NCBI RefSeq assembly: GCF_009932555.1
Contig: NZ_BLJO01000002.1
Location: 578,910-642,909, forward strand
Length of the DNA: 64,000 nt
Direction of reading: 5' to 3'
From: Steroidobacter agaridevorans
GTDB lineage: Bacteria; Pseudomonadota; Gammaproteobacteria; Steroidobacterales; Steroidobacteraceae
In this document: piece by piece, positions 52,336 to 60,073 of the stretch
How positions within the stretch are numbered: position 1 is the first letter of the stretch
How the letters are laid out: each line of letters starts with the position of its first letter
The notes under the pieces: generated by a model
Database searches by the model: none
Seen by the model: the letters and a program-made list of their open reading frames with translations, nothing else
Told to the model about the DNA's origin: nothing
Position numbers and translations under genes: made by a program

Positions 52336-53475
52336 ATGGATTTCAATTTCAGCGATGAACAGCAGCTGCTGGCCGACACCGTCCAGCGTTTCGTGCGCGA
52401 CAACTATTCGTTCGAGGCCCGGCGCGCCATCCTGCAAGGCAAGGGGGGCTGGAGCCGCGACATGTGGCAGGAGATCGCCGGCCTCGGTCTGACCGCGATC
52501 AACGTTCCCGAAGAGCATGGCGGCCTGGGCAACGGCCCCGTGGAAACGATGCTGGTGATGAATGCGCTCGGCGAGGGCCTGGTGGTCGAGCCATTCCTCG
52601 CCGCCGCCGTGATCGCGCCCGTGTTTCTGACTCGGATTGGCGATAAAGCCGCGGCCGAACAATTGCTCCCGAACATCGCCTCGGGTGAGCGCATAGTGAT
52701 CCTCGCGCATCAAGAGCCGCAGACTCGCGGTGAGATCGATCACGTAGCGACGCGTGCGGAGAAGTCTTCCGGCGGCTACGTCCTCGATGGCCTCAAGAAC
52801 GTGATCATCGGCGGCGGCGCTGCCGACGAATTACTCATCAGCGCACGCACCAGCGGCCGCACGGGCGACACCGATGGCATCAGCGTTTTTCGCGTCGATC
52901 CGAAGGCTGCCGGCGTCACCCTCAAGGACTACGGCACCATCGACGGCCTGCGCGCCGCCGACATCGAGCTGAAGAAAGTGACCGTGCCCGCCTCCGCGCT
53001 CGTGGGTGCTGAAGGCAAGGCATTCGCCGCGATCGAAGCGGCTTACGATCACGCCTTGAGCGCGCTGTGCGCCGAAGCCGTCGGCATCATGAAGGCGGTG
53101 AATGCCACGACGCTCGACTACACCAAGAATCGCAAGCAGTTCGGCCAGCCGATCGCGAAATTCCAGGTGCTGCAGCATCGAATGGCCGACATGTTCCTGC
53201 ACAGCGAGCAGGCCAAATCGATGAGCTATCTCGCGGCGATCAAATGCGTCGATCCGGAGGCCGGCGAGCGTCGCCGCGCCTTGTCGGCGGCCAAAGTGAT
53301 CGTCGGCCAGGCCGGCCGCTTCGTCGGCCAGCAGGCCGTGCAACTCCATGGCGGCATGGGCATGACCGAGGAACTGATGGTCAGTCATTACTTCAAGCGT
53401 TTGACGGCCATCGAGCTGACGCTGGGCGATGCTGACTTCCACACTCAGCAATTCATCGCGACCGGCGCCAATTGA
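52336..53475 (+). CDS. Acyl-CoA dehydrogenase, second subunit of a pair
   Basis: This 379-residue protein starts MDFNFSDEQQLLADTVQRFVRDNYSF. It has a looser middle domain (ILAHQEPQTRGEIDHVATRAE rather than the usual YAxTEPxAGSD) and a C-terminal QQAVQLHGGMGMTEELMVSHYFKRL. The diverged middle motif suggests it is the partner subunit in a mixed tetramer rather than a stand-alone enzyme. Both genes appear to form a transcript divergent from the CoA ligase and regulator. Confidence 0.88.
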   Translation: MDFNFSDEQQLLADTVQRFVRDNYSFEARRAILQGKGGWSRDMWQEIAGLGLTAINVPEEHGGLGNGPVETMLVMNALGEGLVVEPFLAAAVIAPVFLTRIGDKAAAEQLLPNIASGERIVILAHQEPQTRGEIDHVATRAEKSSGGYVLDGLKNVIIGGGAADELLISARTSGRTGDTDGISVFRVDPKAAGVTLKDYGTIDGLRAADIELKKVTVPASALVGAEGKAFAAIEAAYDHALSALCAEAVGIMKAVNATTLDYTKNRKQFGQPIAKFQVLQHRMADMFLHSEQAKSMSYLAAIKCVDPEAGERRRALSAAKVIVGQAGRFVGQQAVQLHGGMGMTEELMVSHYFKRLTAIELTLGDADFHTQQFIATGAN

Positions 53476-53514
53476 GCAGCGCTTCGGAGCGGGTGGCGCT
53501 GCTGTCGCCCGCTC

Positions 53515-54156
53515 CTACTTCAACTTATAAATGAGCTTCTGGCCGCGTTCGGTCTTCGATTCGAGCGCCAGCCACTCCTGCTGCTCCGAATACCACAGAT
53601 CGATCGAGAGCTTCTCGCTGCGTAGCTCGTAGCGGCGCGCCGGCGTCTTCACGCCGCGCACGACGATGGAGTCCGCACCCGCGTCGGTGATCTTCACCTT
53701 CACGTGCTCGCCGTCCTGTGAGTTGAGCAACTGCGTCTGCTGCAGCATCGCCGGATTCCAGTACGCAAACGTGAGCACGCACTCGCCCAAACGCTGCGTG
53801 CCTTCGAGGGTCTGCACGATCGTCGCACCCTCACGCCGCTGCACGTCGACGCGATGTTTCTCGCCGTTGTCATCCGTGGTGGAAGACAGCTTGCTCAAGC
53901 AGTCGCCCTGCCAGTGCTCGACGTCGCGATGATCGTAGGTGTACGCGGTCACGAACAGCAGTTTGACCTTCATGCGCGCGTCGCTGATCAGCTCGCGCTC
54001 GCCGTTGCGATCAATCAGATCGAAGCGATGCGTGCCGATCTCTTTTTCATCGAGGAACACGCGAAAGTCCCAGGTGTGATTGGCCAGCGCCGGCCAGGGC
54101 GCTATTAAAAGTGCCGCGAGCAGGCCGCGGCCGAGAATCTTGCCCATCCAGTGCAT
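53515..54156 (-). CDS. DUF6134 family periplasmic protein
   Basis: The 213-residue product is read from the ATG at 54156. A signal peptide (ILGRGLLAALLIAPWPALA) precedes a beta-rich mature domain with HTWDFRVFLDEKEIGTHRFDL, VKLLFVTAYTYDHRDVEHWQGDCL and ARRYELRSEKLSIDLWYSEQQEW. This matches DUF6134 as I know it; the function is unknown. The opposite-strand diguanylate cyclase gene begins 229 bases away. Confidence 0.75.
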   Translation of the reverse strand: MHWMGKILGRGLLAALLIAPWPALANHTWDFRVFLDEKEIGTHRFDLIDRNGERELISDARMKVKLLFVTAYTYDHRDVEHWQGDCLSKLSSTTDDNGEKHRVDVQRREGATIVQTLEGTQRLGECVLTFAYWNPAMLQQTQLLNSQDGEHVKVKITDAGADSIVVRGVKTPARRYELRSEKLSIDLWYSEQQEWLALESKTERGQKLIYKLK

Positions 54157-54384
54157 GTCACTCGCAGTCAGGTCCAGCCTGAACTGATCTTCGGCGCGCG
54201 CGCCGCTTTGGATGCCGCTCGGCTGCCCCAATCCGGCGCAAGCACGCCTCGCGGCTGTGTGCAAATCCGCATGCATCCACAAATATCGCCGGCCTGGCCC
54301 GTGCTACGATGGCCGCCGTTCCAAGCGGGGGGAGGCTGGTCCAAATCAGCACCGTTGGGACGTCATCGGGATGGGAGGCAAATC

Positions 54385-56094
54385 GTGCGTGAATGGTTGG
54401 CCGCATGGCTGGTGGCGCTGGGCGCCTGCCTGCTGGCCGTGCCGTCCTTGGGCAGCGCTGCGGACGCGGTCGTCGCCAACGGCACGAGCCTGGAAATCCA
54501 GATGCTCGATCCGGCCGCCGGCGATGCCGGCATCGAAAACCTGACCAGCGGCGCACTCGACCCCCGCTTTCAACCGTTCGATTTCACTGCCGCTCGCAAA
54601 CGAGACAGCGCCTTCTGGCTGCGACTGCGCGCCGAAGAAAATTCCACGCCCGGCTCGGTCCCGACGCTGAACATCAGCAAGGGCCGGCATCTGCAAATTC
54701 AGGCTTACACAGTACAAGGTGGCCACACCGTGCCGCTGCGAGCGGCCACTTACCTGCCCGGCTTCCGCGGCATGCATCAGATCGTGCTCGCGCTGCCTGA
54801 TCGGCTCGTCGAAGGTCAGCTGCTGTACGTCCGTGTCGATCCGCAGGGCCAGGGTTGGGAAGGATTACAGTTCGGCGTCTCGACGCTCGAGCAAACGCTC
54901 GCGACCGGCGCCGAGCGCGCACGCATGATCGCCATTGCGTTCGGCGCGCTGATGGCGATGGCGTTCTCTTCGCTGCTGATCTGGCTGGTGCTCTCCGACC
55001 GCCTGCTGCTGTTTTACGCGACCCTGTTCTCGCTGCAGGCGTTATATGTCGCATACCTCTCCGGCCAGGGATTCGAATGGCCACTGCTCGAACTGGCGGC
55101 GCCGGTCATGAGCTACACCTGGAACGTCACGGCAGCGCTGAGCGGCGCGGCCGCCTGTCTGTTCGTCCGGGAGATCGCGGAGCTGCGGCTCTACTCGCCC
55201 AAGGTCTACGCGATCTTCGGCTGGATGGCGATTACATTCGTCGTGCTCGCGTTCGCCAACGTCGCTCAGCACGTCGGATTGGGTGGCGTGGTCGCCGCGA
55301 TCGGCAACCTGGTGTTCCTCGGATCGGCGGTGTTCACGCTAGTCGTGGCCTTCCTGGCCTGGCAGCGAAACAACCGGGCCGCCGGCTGGTTCTTGATCGC
55401 GTGGGGATTGCTGGAAGGCTTCACGATCGCGACGGCCATCCGGCTGCTGGTCACCGATCCCGAGGGCGCCGAGGGGCTGCTGTATTACGGCCTGCCGCTG
55501 TCGATGGTCGCCGCGGCGGTGCTGATCGCATTGGGTGTCGCCGATCGGCTGCGCGATCAGCGGCTCGCGCTGTCGGATGCGGAGAAGCGCGCGCAGACGG
55601 ATCCTCTCACCGGCGTGCTGAATCGACGCTCACTGGTCGAACGACTCGAAGCCGCGTGTCTGCGCGCTCGTGCGCGAGGGCTGCCCATCGCCCTGTTGTT
55701 CATCGACCTCGACCATTTCAAGGAGATCAACGACACGCGCGGTCATCAGGCCGGCGACGCCTGCCTGCGCGCCGTCATCGGTCCCATCCACGCCGAGCTG
55801 CGTCAGTCAGATGTCATCGGTCGCTATGGCGGCGAAGAGTTCGTGGTCATTTTGAGCAGCGCCGACATCGCGGCCGCCGGCCCGATCGCCGAGCGCATCC
55901 GCAATCGGGTCGCCGATGTGCGCGTGGAGGGCTTCGGCGAGCCGATCCGGGTGACCTGTAGCATCGGAGTGGCAACGAGCGACACCCTCGGCGTTTGGGG
56001 CGAACACCTGATCGCCCGCGCGGATGCGGCCGTCTATGATGCAAAAAGGTCAGGTCGGAACCGGGTTCAGATCGCCGGGGCACTGCCCGCCTGA
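54385..56094 (+). CDS. Diguanylate cyclase with 7TM-DISM sensor
   Basis: The GTG at 54385 has GGGAGG six bases upstream, giving 569 residues. A signal (AAWLVALGACLLAVPSLGSA) and a periplasmic beta domain (about 30-175; a 7TMR-DISMED2-like sensor) are followed by seven membrane helices (about 180-390), a short coiled linker (VADRLRDQRLALSDAEKRAQ) and a GGDEF domain (about 400-560) with DPLTGVLNRRSL, LLFIDLDHFKEIND and active-site RYGGEEFVVIL. It makes c-di-GMP, probably in response to an external ligand bound by the DISM domain. No RxxD product-inhibition site was checked with certainty. Confidence 0.92.
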   Translation: MREWLAAWLVALGACLLAVPSLGSAADAVVANGTSLEIQMLDPAAGDAGIENLTSGALDPRFQPFDFTAARKRDSAFWLRLRAEENSTPGSVPTLNISKGRHLQIQAYTVQGGHTVPLRAATYLPGFRGMHQIVLALPDRLVEGQLLYVRVDPQGQGWEGLQFGVSTLEQTLATGAERARMIAIAFGALMAMAFSSLLIWLVLSDRLLLFYATLFSLQALYVAYLSGQGFEWPLLELAAPVMSYTWNVTAALSGAAACLFVREIAELRLYSPKVYAIFGWMAITFVVLAFANVAQHVGLGGVVAAIGNLVFLGSAVFTLVVAFLAWQRNNRAAGWFLIAWGLLEGFTIATAIRLLVTDPEGAEGLLYYGLPLSMVAAAVLIALGVADRLRDQRLALSDAEKRAQTDPLTGVLNRRSLVERLEAACLRARARGLPIALLFIDLDHFKEINDTRGHQAGDACLRAVIGPIHAELRQSDVIGRYGGEEFVVILSSADIAAAGPIAERIRNRVADVRVEGFGEPIRVTCSIGVATSDTLGVWGEHLIARADAAVYDAKRSGRNRVQIAGALPA

Positions 56095-56479
56095 CAGGGG
56101 TCCAAGGTATTATTCGGACGCACGCGTGGCTCCAGCGGCCCCACCCCGGCGCCGGCACGCAACCCACGGCGAGGAACAATTTTTCACCCTAAGCCTTGGA
56201 TTTTTCAGGGCCAGCCCCACCTCTGGCGGGCGTCCCGCGGCGACCCGGTTAAATCCATGCCGGCCCCTAAAGGCGAAGTGGCAGCGAATTGAGTGCGAAT
56301 CTGACCCCCGATTGAGTCGAATTTCCCGGTGAAACCCGTGTTAGAGGCGGCCCCAGCGGCCGCGTTTTGGCATACAATCCGCGCCCCGAAAAACTCCCGC
56401 TAGCTGATCTGTCCAATTATTGGCCTTAATGGCGAGCTACGTTTTGTCTACTCCCCGTAACCAACCCCAGGAAGTGAAT
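56095..56479. other. Intergenic region with candidate promoter
   Basis: These 385 bases separate the cyclase and the coiled-coil gene. No gene is supported. At 56373-56378 a -10-like TACAAT lies about 100 bases before the next start; a convincing -35 was not found. A GC-rich hairpin lies just upstream (separate entry). Confidence 0.35.
56347..56363 (+). terminator. Weak GC hairpin followed by GTTTT
   Basis: GCGGCC and GGCCGC pair over six bases with a five-base loop, followed at once by GTTTT. It resembles a short intrinsic terminator, but it is far (about 250 bases) from the cyclase stop and overlaps the region of a possible promoter, so the role is uncertain. Confidence 0.3.
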
Positions 56480-57223
56480 GTGGAACAAGCGCAACTTGAG
56501 CTGCAGTTGAAAGTTTGGAAAGAGCTTGCGATCAGCAAGCAGATTTTGATGCGGTCGGCGACCGACGCCTTGAAGCTGGATCCCAACTGCTCTCAGGAAG
56601 AACTCAAAGTAGCGCTTGACGCCGTCATCAAGAAGATTGCCGAGGCCGACTCGAGCGTCGCCACCGCGCGCCAGGAAGCCAAGCAGGCGATCACCGAGAT
56701 GGAGAAGAAGCTGCAGATCGCCGAGAAGGCTCGCGCGATCGCTGTCGCCTCCGCCGAGGAGACCCGCGTCGCGCAGGACAGCGCCACGCGCCAGATCGAA
56801 ATCGAGCGCGCGAATTTCACCAAAGAAATGGCGCAGATGAAGAGCGTCGTGGCCGAGAAGGACAAGACGGTCAAGGCGATCAATGCCGCGCTCGCCGACA
56901 CACCCGAGAACGTGGTGAAGAAGCTCAAGGCGCTGCGCAAGGAGAAGCAGGACGAGGCCGATGGCCGCCGTACCGCCGAGGCCAACATGGCCACCCTGCG
57001 CAAGGAAAAGCAGCAGACCGACGAGCAGCTCACCAAGGCGAACGAAAAGAACGCCAAGCTGATCACCGCGTACACCGACACGCATGCGCTCGCGGGCAAG
57101 CTGCATGAGCAGCTCAAGCCGCTGGTCAAGGACGAGAAGGATCTGCCGACGCTGCCCGAGCTCGACAAGAGCCTGACCGAAGAAGCCAAGGACGAGCCCA
57201 AGGGCAAGAACGGCAAGAAGTAA
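56480..57223 (+). CDS. Cytoplasmic coiled-coil protein of unknown function
   Basis: The GTG at 56480, with AGGAAG just upstream, gives 247 residues beginning MEQAQLELQLKVWKELAISKQ; ATGs at 56420 and 56429 lack a ribosome-binding site. The N-terminal 60 residues (SKQILMRSATDALKLDPNCS) look like a small folded unit. The rest is an almost unbroken Ala/Glu/Lys helix (about 70-235) ending in a Lys tail (KDEPKGKNGKK). The family is not recognised; similar proteins seem to occur in related bacteria. A scaffold or nucleoid-associated role is only a guess. Confidence 0.72.
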   Translation: MEQAQLELQLKVWKELAISKQILMRSATDALKLDPNCSQEELKVALDAVIKKIAEADSSVATARQEAKQAITEMEKKLQIAEKARAIAVASAEETRVAQDSATRQIEIERANFTKEMAQMKSVVAEKDKTVKAINAALADTPENVVKKLKALRKEKQDEADGRRTAEANMATLRKEKQQTDEQLTKANEKNAKLITAYTDTHALAGKLHEQLKPLVKDEKDLPTLPELDKSLTEEAKDEPKGKNGKK

Positions 57224-57346
57224 AGCTTGCGAAGACGCGTCATTCGAGTGAATGGCGCGTGCAAGCAACAGCTGCGACGCGCGCGGCCGAAGTTGAGACG
57301 AAGCCGCGCATCGTTCGCTAAGCCCGCGAAATCCCACGCCTCGTAC

Positions 57347-57366
57347 GGCATAACATACGTTATGCC
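57347..57366. promoter_or_regulatory. Inverted repeat upstream of the 93-residue gene
   Basis: GGCATAAC and GTTATGCC face each other over four bases (ATAC). It lies 151 bases before the ATG at 57517 and about 120 bases after the coiled-coil gene. It could be an operator for the small gene. The rest of the 293-base gap 57224-57516 shows no gene. Confidence 0.35.
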
Positions 57367-57516
57367 ACGCTGCATCCAGGCGCGCTCCGACAGGTCCCGT
57401 CGTCGCGCCGACAACAATTGTCGCCGTTCTCCTACGGAATACGGATTGTAAAACAGACCGCAGCGAGCATATGGTTTGACCTCCGACAACAGCGAACAAG
57501 CGGACGGAGGTTTCTC

Positions 57517-57798
57517 ATGTACGCCACTGTCATTCCCGCGGGAACGCTGACCATCCGAGCCGCCAGCGACGACAGCATGCACTGCGAGCTGTGGCTCAAC
57601 GACGACTTCGTCGGTTCGTTCCCTTCCGCCGACGCCGCGGCGCAAAGCGTGAGTCATCACATCAGCGGCTGCGATCTGATCGATGAGAGCGGCGCGGAGC
57701 TGCCTCAGAGCATCGATGCGTGGCAGTGGATCAGCGTGAGCTCGAAAGCCGCCAATCAGCCCGTATTCCTGATGAAAGGAGCGGCGCCGACACTTTGA
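57517..57798 (+). CDS. Small hypothetical protein (93 aa)
   Basis: The ATG at 57517 has GGAGG six bases upstream, so translation is likely. The 93 residues form a compact acidic beta/alpha pattern (GTLTIRAASDDSMHCELWLNDDF, then SADAAAQSVSHHISGCDLIDESG) with no signal peptide. I do not recognise the family. The 3' end overlaps the convergent AAC(3)-family gene by 43 bases. Confidence 0.68.
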   Translation: MYATVIPAGTLTIRAASDDSMHCELWLNDDFVGSFPSADAAAQSVSHHISGCDLIDESGAELPQSIDAWQWISVSSKAANQPVFLMKGAAPTL

Positions 57799-58559
57799 CG
57801 AGCCTGGTCGCACTCCTCACAGCCCGCGTCGACGGGATGAAGAAATAACAGCGGGTCCATGGATAGATATTCGAGCGCAACGCGGACAATGTCGCGCGCT
57901 CGGGACAGGCGGGAATGCGCCTGCCCTACCCGGCCTTCGGTTTGCAGCCCTCGAACTCGCAACCAATCGTCGGCCAGGGCGAAGCGCGCACAGCAGTGAT
58001 TGTTCTCGCCGTAGTCGACCCGAGTCGCCCGGCCATTCTCCAGCACCGTGCAATAGCTCGGCGTCCGATAGGGAACGCCGGCCATCAGCTCCGCCAGATG
58101 CAGCGTCGTGTTTGCATCGTGACCCACGCCGAGTAGCAGCACCTGTCCATCCAGATCGTGCACTCGCCCCACCGGACTCGCCGGGATATGCGGCGGCAGG
58201 GGTAACGGATCGGCAGTGACGACTGCCGCCTGCGGCCCCTCGGCGGCGAACGCATGGAAGTGATCGCTACGACGCACGCCTGGCCCTCGCCAGAACGTTT
58301 GCGCGACGACGCCGAGATCGCGGGCGGTCGGCGTCGTGAGCGCATCGAAGGGCTCATCATCCAGCTCGGTCCACGACGGCATCACCAAAGTACCCTCGGG
58401 GCCCACCGCCTCGCGCAGGGCGTCGATCAAGCCCGACGGTCCGCGTTCGATGGGGCGAACCGCGCGGAAGGACGTGTGTACGAGTAACACGCCTCCGCGC
58501 TTCACACCGAGGCGACGCAGTTGTGCCGTCACCTCTGCTCGACTCAAAGCGTCGGTCAT
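57756..58559 (-). CDS. AAC(3)-family N-acetyltransferase
   Basis: The 267-residue product is read from the ATG at 58559 (MTDALSRAEVTAQLRRLGVK). Family motifs are GGVLLVHTSFRAVRPIERGP, GTLVMPSWTELDDEPFD, GVRRSDHFHAFAAEG (conserved Ser-Asp-His-Phe) and LLLGVGHDANTTLHLAE. The family (Antibiotic_NAT) includes aminoglycoside 3-N-acetyltransferases, which use acetyl-CoA to inactivate gentamicin-type drugs, but many chromosomal members have other amine substrates. Resistance is not shown. It is co-oriented with and seven bases after the AHSA1-type gene. Confidence 0.85.
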   Translation of the reverse strand: MTDALSRAEVTAQLRRLGVKRGGVLLVHTSFRAVRPIERGPSGLIDALREAVGPEGTLVMPSWTELDDEPFDALTTPTARDLGVVAQTFWRGPGVRRSDHFHAFAAEGPQAAVVTADPLPLPPHIPASPVGRVHDLDGQVLLLGVGHDANTTLHLAELMAGVPYRTPSYCTVLENGRATRVDYGENNHCCARFALADDWLRVRGLQTEGRVGQAHSRLSRARDIVRVALEYLSMDPLLFLHPVDAGCEECDQARQSVGAAPFIRNTG

Positions 58560-58566
58560 GGCCTTG

Positions 58567-59055
58567 TTATAACCTCGCGGCCAACGCCGCCAGCTGATCG
58601 GCACACTGGCCCCAACCTTCGTGGAAGCCCATTTTTTCGTGGGTCTCGCGATCGGCTGCCGACCAGTGCTGCGCGCGAGCGGTGTATTTGGTGCCGCCGT
58701 CGTGATCCTCGAAAGTGACGGTTGCGACCATGAAAGCCTTCTCGGACGGCTGCCAGGCCTTGGCGAAGGCATCGGTGAACACCAGCTTCTGGTTCTTCAC
58801 CACCTCGAGGAACAGGCCGGGATTCGCGAATTCGTGGCCCTCCGGGCTGCGCATCACCACCAGGCTGGCACCGCCGGGGCGCAGATCGTATTCGACTTTG
58901 GAAATGGTCCACGGCGCCGGCGCAAACCACTGCTTCACCAGCTCCGGCTCGGTCCAGGCGCGATAGACCTTGGCTGGCGGCGCCTTGAAGATGCGGGTCA
59001 GGATCAGCTCACGCTGTTCGATCGGGGTCGGGGGTGGGGCGGCAAACTCGGACAT
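58567..59055 (-). CDS. AHSA1/SRPBCC domain protein
   Basis: The 162-residue product is read from the ATG at 59055 (MSEFAAPPPTPIEQ), preceded by GGAG. The SRPBCC/AHSA1 fold shows LTRIFKAPPAKVYRAWTEPELVKQWFAP, VEYDLRPGGASLVVMRSPEG and the closing helix REKMGFHEGWGQCADQLAA type segment. These proteins bind hydrophobic small molecules or act as stress-related helpers; no catalytic residues are evident. It precedes the AAC(3)-family gene, likely in one transcript. Confidence 0.88.
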   Translation of the reverse strand: MSEFAAPPPTPIEQRELILTRIFKAPPAKVYRAWTEPELVKQWFAPAPWTISKVEYDLRPGGASLVVMRSPEGHEFANPGLFLEVVKNQKLVFTDAFAKAWQPSEKAFMVATVTFEDHDGGTKYTARAQHWSAADRETHEKMGFHEGWGQCADQLAALAARL

Positions 59056-59335
59056 GTCGTGCTCCGTTGAGGCAAAAACAAGATCGTTCGGCCCAAGAAC
59101 GAGGCCGGCGCGCAGTATCCGACACTCGCTCACGAAATTTGTGTGCGCTGCGAGCCGCGATTGCCGATCGACCGGAGGCTCGGACAGATCCGTATTTGCA
59201 CCGGGTGGCGTTTTCAGAAGTATGAACTTTCTGCAGGAAAGGCAGCGCAAACGCCTATGGTGCGTATTGTGTCTTACTGCCGAAATCATCTAGCCTTTGT
59301 CTTGGCGATTTGTACCTCAAGCAAAGGCCAAGCCA

Positions 59336-59935
59336 ATGATGCAGGCATTCGAAGAAAAGATGAGGTCGTTGGGTCGCAGAGTACGCCACTGGTTGGAGCC
59401 AGTCCGAGAGCCGCCGCCGAAGATCGACTCCAGCCCCACGGTCAATCCCAATCGCACCCTCCCTGCTGACTCCAGCACGAGCGCCCGACTCGCCCACGAT
59501 CTGGGCCTGCCCCACGACGAGGTCAGCCGTATTCTGGATCGAACTGCGGCCGATCTGCGCCAGCTCTCGGAAGCCGATTCGGACGATGCCGACGCCCGCC
59601 CCATCATCGACCGCGCCGTGAGCGAGCTTGCCCAGCTCGGCTTCGAGTCGCGCCCGATCGAGGAAGCGGCGATGGAGCAGTATCTGCAGGAGCTGCCGGA
59701 GCGCGATTATCAGATCCTCAGGCTGTTCAAGCTCGGCACCAAACACAGCGATATCGCAGCACAGCTGGACACCAGCGTCGAAGCGGTGCGCAGCTCGCTG
59801 GTAAAAACCTACGCCGAACTTCGGATGAGAATGATTGGCTCGAACGACGACGGTGGCGGCGGCGAGCCCCGTGAAATGCCGCCCTCGCAAACCTATACCA
59901 AGGCGTTCAAGCAAACGTCCCTGCATCATAATTAA
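59336..59935 (+). CDS. HTH protein resembling sigma factor region 4 alone
   Basis: The 199-residue product has a variable N-terminus and a middle helical region (LAHDLGLPHDEVSRILDRTAAD), then a C-terminal HTH (about 140-180; LPERDYQILRLFKLGTKHSD, IAAQLDTSVEAVRSSLVKTYAEL) like region 4 of sigma-70 or LuxR-type HTHs. No region 2 is present, so it is not a full sigma factor. Start is ATG 59336 or 59339. It might be an anti-/co-sigma or a DNA-binding regulator. The 280-base gap to the divergent AHSA1 gene shows no other gene. Confidence 0.68.
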   Translation: MMQAFEEKMRSLGRRVRHWLEPVREPPPKIDSSPTVNPNRTLPADSSTSARLAHDLGLPHDEVSRILDRTAADLRQLSEADSDDADARPIIDRAVSELAQLGFESRPIEEAAMEQYLQELPERDYQILRLFKLGTKHSDIAAQLDTSVEAVRSSLVKTYAELRMRMIGSNDDGGGGEPREMPPSQTYTKAFKQTSLHHN

Positions 59936-60073
59936 AACGCGCACCGCGCATCGGCCGGCACATTGGCCCGTGCCCGGCGTCTCATATTTCGCCCTTCCCT
60001 CGCTTACGCAACGCGGCTGTCATCTTCGACGACTAAGTTACGCGCCCATCCAAGGCGTGGGCTTGAGTGATCG

